From an uncultured Bacteroidota bacterium (GTDB taxonomy: Bacteria; Bacteroidota; Bacteroidia; Flavobacteriales; Flavobacteriaceae), in contig CACCYT010000001.1 in the NCBI GenBank assembly GCA_902550325.1, positions 109,174 to 173,173 on the forward strand: a stretch of 64,000 bases of DNA, written 5' to 3'. Every line of letters starts with the position of its first letter. The stretch's first letter is position 1. Shown piece after piece: positions 10,135 through 19,029 of this stretch. The position numbers and the translations under genes were made by a program. The notes beneath the pieces were generated by a model, which had not been told where the DNA came from, did no database searches, and saw only the letters and a program-made list of their open reading frames with translations.

Positions 10135-11502
10135 TTATTTATATTTTTTGTTTGCAGCATAAATTAATGCATTGTATAAGTTAACCATTTTGCCTGATTT
10201 TGAAAGCTTGGCAAATTCAATTTCTTCATCATAATCAAGCATCACTTCAGAGTTTACTTTAACACCTGAATCAATGATAATCCTTTTTAATTGGTGTGCT
10301 CTTAATTTTGGGAAATAAGACTTTAGTACCGCAGCAACACCCGCAACACAGGGTGAGGCCATTGATGTTCCACTATACCTTGCGTACTTGTTCTCAGGAA
10401 CTGCAGATTGAATTAAAACTCCTGGCGCAAAAACATCAACATTTATTTTACCGTAATTTGAGAAGCTAGCTTTCAAGTCCTTGCCAATAAAAGGGCTCAG
10501 TGCTCCTACTGTAATAAAGTTATCGGCTACCTCTTCTCCATTTTTATATGAGTCATTAGGGTATGCGGGTACAACGTCAAGATTATTATTGTCATTACCA
10601 GCTGCATTTACAATGAGAACATTTTTTGAGGCGGCATATTTAATTGCTTCTCTTACTTTGTCGCTGTGTGGTGAGAAGCCTTTACCAAAACTTGTATTTA
10701 TAATATCTGCACCGTTATCTGCAGCGTATATTATACCAAGTGCAATGTCTTTGTCGTACTCATCTCCGTAAGGAACAACCCTAAGGGTCATTATTTCAAC
10801 ATTATTCGCTACACCCTTCATGCCAAGGTTGTTGTTTCTTGCAGCTGCAATAATGCCCGCAACGTGAGTTCCGTGAGATTCGTCCTCTCTGGAATGCTCC
10901 ACTTTGTTATCTCCATAATATGTCTCTTCAAAATTATCTGGGTCATCCCCTGTGGTTCTTCCTTTAAAGTCATAATTTAAATAGTACTTAAGGGTCTCCT
11001 CTCCTCTGGCTTCAGCAAGTCGTTTGTCATAATCTTTCTGGGCTTCCTCTTTTTCTGGAAAATCCACTCCTTTGGCAAGAAGTCTTGTTAATTCTAACTG
11101 TTCGTAATAGGCTTCTCCTAAAAAGTTCCAACCATAAACATCATCTATAAATCCGTTTTTATCATCATCCATGTTGTTTCCTGGAATCTCTTTTTTGTTG
11201 ATCCATATATTACCTTTTAAATCCTCATGTTTTATATCGATTCCTGTGTCAAGAACTGCGACAACAACTGTTTTGCCCTCAGAATCCTTAATTAATTCCC
11301 TGTATGCTTTGTCAACACTCATGCCTGGAACACTGTCGTTAATTGGATCCAAGTGTTGCCAGTTATTTCTATTAAGGTCTGTTGAGAGTGTTATTTTTGG
11401 CACTACGCTTGGTGGATTGTCAAGAAGTTCGCCTGTTACTTTTAGTGTTTTACAAGATGTTAAAAACATTAAAAATATGCATGTGTATATTATGTTTTTC
11501 AT
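10135..11502 (-). CDS. S8 family subtilisin-like serine peptidase (lipoprotein)
   Basis: VVVAVLDTGIDIKHEDLKGN (Asp), ESHGTHVAGIIAA (His), YSGTSMASPCVAGVAA (Ser); lipobox LTSCK. Confidence 0.95.
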   Translation of the reverse strand: MKNIIYTCIFLMFLTSCKTLKVTGELLDNPPSVVPKITLSTDLNRNNWQHLDPINDSVPGMSVDKAYRELIKDSEGKTVVVAVLDTGIDIKHEDLKGNIWINKKEIPGNNMDDDKNGFIDDVYGWNFLGEAYYEQLELTRLLAKGVDFPEKEEAQKDYDKRLAEARGEETLKYYLNYDFKGRTTGDDPDNFEETYYGDNKVEHSREDESHGTHVAGIIAAARNNNLGMKGVANNVEIMTLRVVPYGDEYDKDIALGIIYAADNGADIINTSFGKGFSPHSDKVREAIKYAASKNVLIVNAAGNDNNNLDVVPAYPNDSYKNGEEVADNFITVGALSPFIGKDLKASFSNYGKINVDVFAPGVLIQSAVPENKYARYSGTSMASPCVAGVAAVLKSYFPKLRAHQLKRIIIDSGVKVNSEVMLDYDEEIEFAKLSKSGKMVNLYNALIYAANKKYK

Positions 11503-11608
11503 GTTTAGTTAGTTAATTTTTTGAAACCCTGAATTTAGTTAATTGTCTATAATTTTAAAACTATTATTCTTTATTATTTAAAGGTTTGGCTATATTTATT
11601 TTTAACTG

Positions 11609-13777
11609 ATGAAAAAACTTCAAAGAACCCTCTCTTTGCCTGGTGCAATTGCTGTTAGCGTTGGTGGCATGTTAAGCGGTATTTTTGTTCTTCCGGGACT
11701 TGCCGTTGGAATCACTGGCTCATCTGTTTGGCTTGCTTTTCTGGTTGCTGCTCTTTGTATTCTGCCTGCTGTTCTTTCTAAGTCAGAGCTTGCTACAGCT
11801 ATGCCTAAATCCGGTGGAACATATGTTTACATTGAAAGAGCCTTTGGGCCTTTATTTGGAACAATTGCGGGAATTGGTCTTTGGCTTTCTCTCCTCCTGA
11901 AAAGTGCTTTTTCGTTAGTTGGGCTTAGCTTCTATTTGTATGTGTTAATTGAAGTTGATGCCTCATATACCAAATACATTGCATTATTGGCTTTACTTTT
12001 TATCCTTCTTTTGAACGTGTTTGGAGTTAAAAAAGTTGAAAAGACTCAGCTTGTAATAGTAACCATCAGTATACTATCTCTTGTGACAATTGTTTTTTTT
12101 GGTTTTAACTCGTTTGATTCAAGATTGATGGATCCGGTTTTTACTGATGGTAGTTCAGGGTTTATTGCTGGGGTTGCTTTTTTATATATATCATATGCTG
12201 GAGTAACAAAAATAGCAGCAGTAGCCGGGGAAATTAAAAACCCTGAAAAAAACCTACCTAGAACTATGATTATTTCTTTGTTGTTAATCACAACAGTTTA
12301 TGTTTTGGTTGCTTTAGTTTTAGTTGGAAATGTTGACCAATCCGTTTTGTCAACAGACATTAAGCCAATACACACTTTATTTCAAACAATCGGAGGTGAT
12401 TATTTTGGGTATTTTGCAGCTGTTGTTGGTGTAATAACCTTAATGTCAATGGCTAACTCTGGTGTTTTAGCTTCATCTCGTTTTCCATTTGCTATGGCAA
12501 AAGACAAAATGATGCCGGGGTTTCTAGGATCAGTAAATTCTAAGTTTATGACGCCAGTTGCGGCAATTTTGACCACTTCTTTACTAATTGGTGTTGCTAT
12601 TGTTTATTTGGATGTTATAAAAATTGCAAAACTTGCAAGTGCCTTTAAGGTGCTGATGTTTATATTTAATGAGTTGTCTGTAATTGTTTTGAGGGAGACA
12701 AATGCCCAGTGGTATAGACCCTCTTTTAGATCTCCTTTATACCCATATGTTCAGTTGTTTGGAATTATTAGCGGTATTGTTCTTCTTGCTTTTTTAGGCG
12801 TTATGCCTTTGATTTCAGTGATGGGGGTTTTCATTCTTGGATTTTTAATTTTTTTAATCTACGGAAGAAATAGTGATAGGAGTGGTGTGATTTCTAATTA
12901 TGGGATTTTATCCTTTCTTTTCAAGGGTTCCTCATCTTCAAAAGCAATTATTAAAAATGAAGGTTACGGTGAGGTAACTGACGTTGATGCTGAGATTGTG
13001 GTGCCTTTGCTGGGTGATGAAAAATCAACTGAAATGTTGGTTGAAATTGCCTCGTCAATTAACGATAAATCAAAACTGAATACAGTAAACCTTGTAGAGA
13101 TTCCAAACCAAACGTTTTTGGAGGCAATTAAGATTGATTCTCCTATATCTGAATCAAAAAAAAGACGAGTATTGGCTTTAAAAAAGACAAAGAAAATTGA
13201 TGTATCCTATGAAAGTTTAACAACTCATGATGTTGCAAACTCGATTAATAATATCACAGGGCAGAGTGCTTGCAAGTGGTTGGTTATGGGCTGGGATGGC
13301 AGAGAAAGCTCTGGGATTTTTGTTGGAAACCCCATCGGCTGGCTTCTGAGAAACGTGAATTCAAGTCTAGCGCTTTTCAAAGACAATGGGGTTAGGGGGT
13401 TTTCAAAGGTGTTAATCGCAATTAGACCAGGGAGAAGAAACAAACGCTTTATTGATGTTGCTGACAAAATTTGCTCTCATTTTGGCGCATCACTAACCTT
13501 ATTAAATATTGTGGGCGAGTCTGACAACAATCAGAAAGTAAAAAGAACCGAGAAAAGTTCCTCTGAGTTGATCTCAGAAACTAAGTCAAAAGCTGTTGTT
13601 AAAATCATAAGAAGCAATAATCCAGTAGAAGCGATTTCAGAAGAGTCTGCAAGTTATGATTTATTGATTTTAGGAACGCCGGAAAAAGACAATTGGATTC
13701 GTGTGCTGTTTGGTGCTGGAGAAGACAGGTTTGTAAAAAAAGCTGCTTGCTCTGTTTTGCGACTTACCATTAAATAA
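11609..13777 (+). CDS. APC family amino acid permease with C-terminal UspA-like domains
   Basis: 722 aa; N-terminal multi-TM APC permease (LPGAIAVSVGGMLSGIFVLPGLAVG, MPKSGGTYVYIERAFGP); C-terminal YDLLILGTPEKDNWIRVLFGAGEDRFVKKAACSVLRL resembles UspA. Confidence 0.85.
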   Translation: MKKLQRTLSLPGAIAVSVGGMLSGIFVLPGLAVGITGSSVWLAFLVAALCILPAVLSKSELATAMPKSGGTYVYIERAFGPLFGTIAGIGLWLSLLLKSAFSLVGLSFYLYVLIEVDASYTKYIALLALLFILLLNVFGVKKVEKTQLVIVTISILSLVTIVFFGFNSFDSRLMDPVFTDGSSGFIAGVAFLYISYAGVTKIAAVAGEIKNPEKNLPRTMIISLLLITTVYVLVALVLVGNVDQSVLSTDIKPIHTLFQTIGGDYFGYFAAVVGVITLMSMANSGVLASSRFPFAMAKDKMMPGFLGSVNSKFMTPVAAILTTSLLIGVAIVYLDVIKIAKLASAFKVLMFIFNELSVIVLRETNAQWYRPSFRSPLYPYVQLFGIISGIVLLAFLGVMPLISVMGVFILGFLIFLIYGRNSDRSGVISNYGILSFLFKGSSSSKAIIKNEGYGEVTDVDAEIVVPLLGDEKSTEMLVEIASSINDKSKLNTVNLVEIPNQTFLEAIKIDSPISESKKRRVLALKKTKKIDVSYESLTTHDVANSINNITGQSACKWLVMGWDGRESSGIFVGNPIGWLLRNVNSSLALFKDNGVRGFSKVLIAIRPGRRNKRFIDVADKICSHFGASLTLLNIVGESDNNQKVKRTEKSSSELISETKSKAVVKIIRSNNPVEAISEESASYDLLILGTPEKDNWIRVLFGAGEDRFVKKAACSVLRLTIK

Positions 13778-13778
13778 T

Positions 13779-14633
13779 ATGAAACTGTATTCAATCGAGG
13801 CTGGGAAATTTAAACTAGATGGGGGCGCTATGTTTGGTGTTGTTCCAAAAAGTATTTGGCAAAGAACAAACCCAGCTGATTCTAATAACATGATTGAAAT
13901 GTCGGCAAGATGCCTATTAATAGAGGACGGGGAAAGGCTTGTTTTGATTGATACGGGTATGGGCAACAAACAAAGCGAGAAGTTTTTTGGTTATTATTAT
14001 CGCTGGGGCGAAGAAACACTGGGTTCATCGTTAAATAAGGCTGGATTTCATCCTGATGATGTGACAGATGTTTTTCTAACACATTTGCATTTTGACCATT
14101 GTGGAGGTGCTGTATCAAAAAAAGGGAAGGGCTCTCTTATAACCGCTTTTAAAAACGCTACTTATTGGAGCAACAAAGAACACTGGGGCTGGGCAACTAG
14201 TCCAAATAAAAGAGAAGTTGCTTCGTTTTTAAAAGAAAACATTCTTCCAATTGAAAAGTCTGGACAGCTTCAGTATGTTGAAAAAAACCCGTCTGATTAT
14301 TTAACAAAAACCGATTTAGGGTTTGATGTTCTTTTTGTTGACGGACATACAGAAAAACAAATGGTTCCAGTAATTAATTGTGGTGACAAGAAAATAGCCT
14401 ACGCCGCCGACCTTGTTCCTACTCATGGACACATACCGCTCCCTTACATTATGGGTTATGATGTCAGGCCGTTGTTGTCTTTAGATGAGAAAGAAAAATT
14501 TCTAAACCATTGTTATGAAAACAATATTTTCTTGCTTTTTGAGCACGACCCTAATGTTGAAGTGGCATCACTTTTGAAAACTGAAAAGGGCGTGCGGATT
14601 GATAAAAAACTAAACCTATCTGAGTTAATTTGA
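13779..14633 (+). CDS. MBL-fold metallo-hydrolase
   Basis: VFLTHLHFDHCGGAV, VLIDTGMGN, FVDGHTEKQMVP, AYAADLVPTHGHI. Confidence 0.9.
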   Translation: MKLYSIEAGKFKLDGGAMFGVVPKSIWQRTNPADSNNMIEMSARCLLIEDGERLVLIDTGMGNKQSEKFFGYYYRWGEETLGSSLNKAGFHPDDVTDVFLTHLHFDHCGGAVSKKGKGSLITAFKNATYWSNKEHWGWATSPNKREVASFLKENILPIEKSGQLQYVEKNPSDYLTKTDLGFDVLFVDGHTEKQMVPVINCGDKKIAYAADLVPTHGHIPLPYIMGYDVRPLLSLDEKEKFLNHCYENNIFLLFEHDPNVEVASLLKTEKGVRIDKKLNLSELI

Positions 14634-16480
14634 AAAAGTATTTGATTCTTATTTTATTGTTCTTTCCTGCCCTTGAAGCTCAGGCGCAGTACTGGCAACA
14701 GCATGCCGAGTATTATATGGACTTTAAGGTGGATGTTTCTGATTTTTCTTTTGCTGGCGATCAGGAGCTTGAGTACACAAACAACTCCCCTGACACAATT
14801 ACGAAAGTCTATTATCATTTGTTTTTCAACGCCTTTAGGCCTGGAAGCCAAATGGATGTTAGGTCTCGTACAATCCGAGATCCTGACAGACGAGTAGGTT
14901 CACGAATTTTTGAACTTAAAGAAGAAGACTATGGGGAGCTGAATGTAATCTCATTAAAACAAAATGGAAGGTCACTTGAAATTAGTCAACGTGAAACCAT
15001 TCTATTGGCAAAACTTAATAAACCTCTTATGCCTGGTGAAAAAACAATCCTGGATATGAAATTTGAAGGTCAGGTCCCAAAACAAATTAGGCGCTCGGGA
15101 AAAATGAGCAAAGAGGGGGTTCACCTTACCATGACCCAGTGGTTTCCAAAGCTGTCTGAATATGATTCTGAAGGTTGGCACCCAAACCCATATATAGCCC
15201 GTGAGTTTCATGGTGTATGGGGAAACTACACCGTCGATATCACTATTGATAAAAACTATGTGGTTGGTGGAACAGGTTATTTAATGAATGCCGATGAGAT
15301 TGGTCACGGTTATGCAAAAAAAACAAAATCAAAAAACAAGGAAACTTTGACTTGGAGGTTTTATGCGCCTAACGTTCATGATTTTGCGTGGGCAGCGGAC
15401 CCAGAATATGTACACGATATTGTAACATCAGACACTGGTGTTGATTTACATTTTTTTTATAAGCCCACAGTTAATATTGATGATTGGAAAAAGCTACAAG
15501 ACGACTCTTTGAAGCTTTTGGAATATTTTGAACAAAACATTGGCCCCTACCCGTGGAAACAATATTCAATTATTCAAGGAGGTGATGGGGGAATGGAGTA
15601 TGCGATGTGTACAATGATTACAGGTGAAAGGCCCTACCCGAGTCTGCTTGGGGTTACAGCCCATGAAATGTCTCATGCTTGGCACCAGCATTTATTAGCA
15701 ACAAATGAGGCGAAACACCCTTGGATGGATGAGGGGTTTACAGAATATGCAACATCACATGCTGTAAATTATGTAAATGGGGTTAGCCCTAAGTTTCCGA
15801 ATGAAAGCAGTTATGAAAGGTATTACGCACTGGCCAATTCAGGTGTTGAACAGCCCCAAACCGTTCACTCGGACAGGTATGACTTTAATTTTGCATACGG
15901 AGCTTCATCATATAGCAAGGGTTCTGTATTTATGGCTCAACTTGGTTATATAATTGGGGAAGAGAATCTTAAAAAAACGATTAAAAGATATTATGAAGAT
16001 TTTAAATTCAAACATCCTACCCCAAACGACTTTAAACGTGTTGCTGAAAAAGTGTCTGGTGTTGAGCTAGAGTGGTATTTGAACGACTGGACAAGAACAG
16101 CAAACAAAATTGATTATTCTTTGGACATTTCAGATGTTATTCAAAATAGGGTTGTAAAAATCAAAAGAAAAGGCAGAATACCTATGCCACTTGATGTTGT
16201 CGTTAGCTTTGATGACGGAAGCTCTGAAATGTATTACATTCCAAATGATCTTTTGTATCTAGACGATTCCAGCGCAGAAATGATAATCGGCCAAAAGATT
16301 GAACACCCTGTTTATAAAAACTCGTTGTCTGAAATAAATACTCTTGAATCTTGGAACTGGGTGACACCTGAATATTCTTTTGCGATAAATGGAAATAAGA
16401 AGATTACAAAAATTGAAATTGATCCATCAAAAAGGCTTGCCGACGTAAACAGTGCTGATAATTCAATCTCTTTTGAATGA
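14630..16480 (+). CDS. M1 family metallopeptidase (aminopeptidase N-like), secreted
   Basis: Signal peptide; GGMEYAMCT and VTAHEMSHAWHQHLLATNEAKHPWMDEGFTEYA (HExxH...E). Confidence 0.93.
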   Translation: MKKYLILILLFFPALEAQAQYWQQHAEYYMDFKVDVSDFSFAGDQELEYTNNSPDTITKVYYHLFFNAFRPGSQMDVRSRTIRDPDRRVGSRIFELKEEDYGELNVISLKQNGRSLEISQRETILLAKLNKPLMPGEKTILDMKFEGQVPKQIRRSGKMSKEGVHLTMTQWFPKLSEYDSEGWHPNPYIAREFHGVWGNYTVDITIDKNYVVGGTGYLMNADEIGHGYAKKTKSKNKETLTWRFYAPNVHDFAWAADPEYVHDIVTSDTGVDLHFFYKPTVNIDDWKKLQDDSLKLLEYFEQNIGPYPWKQYSIIQGGDGGMEYAMCTMITGERPYPSLLGVTAHEMSHAWHQHLLATNEAKHPWMDEGFTEYATSHAVNYVNGVSPKFPNESSYERYYALANSGVEQPQTVHSDRYDFNFAYGASSYSKGSVFMAQLGYIIGEENLKKTIKRYYEDFKFKHPTPNDFKRVAEKVSGVELEWYLNDWTRTANKIDYSLDISDVIQNRVVKIKRKGRIPMPLDVVVSFDDGSSEMYYIPNDLLYLDDSSAEMIIGQKIEHPVYKNSLSEINTLESWNWVTPEYSFAINGNKKITKIEIDPSKRLADVNSADNSISFE

Positions 16481-16821
16481 AACTAAAACCGATTAAAGAC
16501 AAAAAGAAAATCGCCGCGGTTTTTGAAAAAGGAAGAGTGATAAACGGAAAAAACATTTCTATTAGGGTGTATAAGCTTAAGGGTGAGGAGCAGGGCTATG
16601 TGATAAGTGTGCCAAAAAAAAACTTTCCTCTTGCTGTAAAAAGAAATTTAATAAAAAGAAGGCTTAGGGTTATTCTTTCGAAAAGGTTGTTTAGTGAGGT
16701 TGGCGATGGTGTTTCTTTTTTTATTATTTATACTTCAAAAAAGATCTTAACTTCCTTAGAAATTGGAAACGACTTTAAAAAAGCCCAAACGCTTTTAAGT
16801 GAATGGGCTAATCCCAGTTAA
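16477..16821 (+). CDS. rnpA: Ribonuclease P protein component
   Basis: 114 aa basic protein; YVISVPKKNFPLAVKRNLIKRRLRVILSKRL matches the RnpA RNR motif region. Confidence 0.9.
   Translation: MKLKPIKDKKKIAAVFEKGRVINGKNISIRVYKLKGEEQGYVISVPKKNFPLAVKRNLIKRRLRVILSKRLFSEVGDGVSFFIIYTSKKILTSLEIGNDFKKAQTLLSEWANPS
16775..16810 (-). terminator. Putative rho-independent terminator for the minus-strand DUF262-AlbA_2 gene, inside the rnpA 3' end
   Basis: Inverted repeat AGCCCA-AA-CGCTTTTAAGTG-AA-TGGGCT (16782-16809); read on the minus strand the hairpin is followed by TTTTTAAA. Confidence 0.55.
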
Positions 16822-18925
16822 ATTTAATGTGCTCGTTCATTTCACTTGGTTTTAAAGGTTGGGTAGAATTGCCCGTTCTTACAAAGAATTTTTCTGTTCC
16901 ATCAATTGAAAAATAAACCGGTTCTCTATATTTAGACTTAATTTTAATTTGACAGACCTCTTTGTTATCAATAGTGTGGAATTCAACGCTAAGATATTTG
17001 TCAAATGTTTTTCCTAAGTGTTTTTTTATAACCCCTCTCAAAACAAGCTCAAATCCATCACTGTCTCCTTTGCTAAGAACAGAGTAGTCGTTTTCAAGCC
17101 CTAAAACATTCCCGCTATCGTCAACACCAATCAGAAGGGTTCCTCCGTCGACATTTAAAAACCCAGCTACAGTTTTAGCGATTACAAGCTCTAATTTTTT
17201 GTTTAAAGCTCTATTAACCATGTCATATCTTAGGCTAGACTTAAACTCCAACTTCTGAGACTCTCCCTTTAAGATTATTTCCTTTAGCCCACCTGCGCTC
17301 TGGGTTGGTTCGTTTTTGAGATTTAACCTTGAGTCTAACATTTCTTTTATCTTTTCTGCCCTTTGATTGACGAAGAGTGAGTAATCGTCAGTGGAAATAC
17401 CAAAAGAATCTATTCCGTTAATTATATGTGTTTTTAGGGTTTCCTCTAGCCGTTCGTTTAAACTGCTAAACTCCTCAATGTAATCCGATGGAGCTTTTGC
17501 GCCTATTTTTCTTTTATTTAATTTGTCGCTGACAAGAGTAATGTTCATCAAGCTGTTTTCGTTTCTGATCTGGCTTTTCTTTAAGAAGGCTTTAGGGAAA
17601 AAATGATGATAGTTTTTGCTGTATGCTCTTTTTAGGTGGTTGTTGTCTAGGTTAACCTTTCCGTTATCTAAAAAATCTTTTGGTTCCTGAAAACAAAGCA
17701 GGCACAAAATGGATTTGCAAAAACTGCTACCAGCGCTAAATGGGTATTCTACAAGATCTGATTTATCAATATTTATGTTGAAGTCTTTATAGTCAGGTCT
17801 TTTGTTTTCAATAATCAGATCGACTCTTTTAATGTCCAAAGCAAGTTTTCCTTCAGTACTGCTGGAGTATCTTTTTGACAAAGACACTCTCCAAAACAGC
17901 TCTTGTAAAAACTTTGCTTGATTGCCATTTGGCCTGTCTTTTGTTTTGTAAAAAAAGTATGAAAACGGAACAAGCAATGAGTCGTACGGAAGAAGGCTTG
18001 AAACAGGAATTCTGTATACAGACTTGAAATAATCAATGCTCTCTTTTATGCTGTCTATAACATCTTCCCAAACAGCTATTATTTCATTTTTATCTAAATT
18101 AAGAACCACTTTTCTTTTGCACTCTTTATTTTTCGATAGGACAAAAGAGGTGGTAAAAAGCAGAACGGATGTGTAGATTGTGTCGTACTGAACACTTTCA
18201 AGTTCTTTTAAAAGGTTGTTATAGCTTTGTTGCATATCAAACCCCTTTTCCTCGTCATAGGTTTTGGCGGACATTATTTCAAACAACGTTAGTGTTTGTC
18301 CGCCGGTATTAATTCTCGTAAAAACCTCAATTGCAGAGTCAATGTCGTCTTTTCTTAGCACAACTGTTGAAAAATCATACTGTTGAAAAAGGTTGTGGTA
18401 GTTATTGATTTTTGTAATAAGATTGTCGTCAAAACTGTTTTTAAGCTCTATAAAATGCTCAGTAAAGTGAAGCACTTTGCTTAAAGATATGTAGTTTGAC
18501 TCTGATGTTTTTTCGTGAGTTATAATAGGGTCTTCGCTTTCATTTATGTCAAGGTCCAGATTAATATAAATTTTTGAATAATCTGTAACTTTTTTTTCCC
18601 CCACCTTTGTTATTTGAGCGCCCCTATACGCCGCATAAAGCGATGTGATTCTTTGTTGACCGTCCAAAACATATTGAATTTTAATGTCATCTGGAATTGG
18701 AGGAAGCTCTAGGTTTCCTATGTTTTTTATGTCGTTTAGTCTCTGTTTTGTTTCCCACAGAATGAATGTTCCGATTGGGTAGCCTTTTAATATACTATCC
18801 AGCAAGCTTGCTGTTTTGTCTATGCTCCAAACGAAATCTCTTTGAAATTTAGGGATCTTGATTTCCCCTTTAGATATTTCGTTTATCAGGTCGCTATATT
18901 TTTTCGAGTCTGGTTTTGGCTGCAT
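16808..18925 (-). CDS. DUF262 (GmrSD/ParB-like nuclease superfamily) - HNH-like - AlbA_2 (Schlafen-type) fusion protein
   Basis: N-terminal KIPKFQRDFVWSIDKTASLLDSILKGYPIGTFILWE and QYVLDGQQRITSLYAAYRG (DUF262); middle YHHFFPKAFLKKSQIRNENSLMNITLVSDKLNKRKIG (DUF1524/HNH-like); C-terminal ESQKLEFKSSLRY...TVAGFLNVDGGTLLIGVDDSGNVLGLENDY...FFVRTGNSTQPL (AlbA_2). Confidence 0.85.
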   Translation of the reverse strand: MQPKPDSKKYSDLINEISKGEIKIPKFQRDFVWSIDKTASLLDSILKGYPIGTFILWETKQRLNDIKNIGNLELPPIPDDIKIQYVLDGQQRITSLYAAYRGAQITKVGEKKVTDYSKIYINLDLDINESEDPIITHEKTSESNYISLSKVLHFTEHFIELKNSFDDNLITKINNYHNLFQQYDFSTVVLRKDDIDSAIEVFTRINTGGQTLTLFEIMSAKTYDEEKGFDMQQSYNNLLKELESVQYDTIYTSVLLFTTSFVLSKNKECKRKVVLNLDKNEIIAVWEDVIDSIKESIDYFKSVYRIPVSSLLPYDSLLVPFSYFFYKTKDRPNGNQAKFLQELFWRVSLSKRYSSSTEGKLALDIKRVDLIIENKRPDYKDFNINIDKSDLVEYPFSAGSSFCKSILCLLCFQEPKDFLDNGKVNLDNNHLKRAYSKNYHHFFPKAFLKKSQIRNENSLMNITLVSDKLNKRKIGAKAPSDYIEEFSSLNERLEETLKTHIINGIDSFGISTDDYSLFVNQRAEKIKEMLDSRLNLKNEPTQSAGGLKEIILKGESQKLEFKSSLRYDMVNRALNKKLELVIAKTVAGFLNVDGGTLLIGVDDSGNVLGLENDYSVLSKGDSDGFELVLRGVIKKHLGKTFDKYLSVEFHTIDNKEVCQIKIKSKYREPVYFSIDGTEKFFVRTGNSTQPLKPSEMNEHIKFNWD

Positions 18926-19029
18926 ATTCGTGTCAATTTACAATATTATTTAATTTTAAACATTTTAGGTGCTTTTTTAACATTTCTAAATGCCTTTGAT
19001 GTGTTTTTTTAACTTTATAGTAAAAACTT

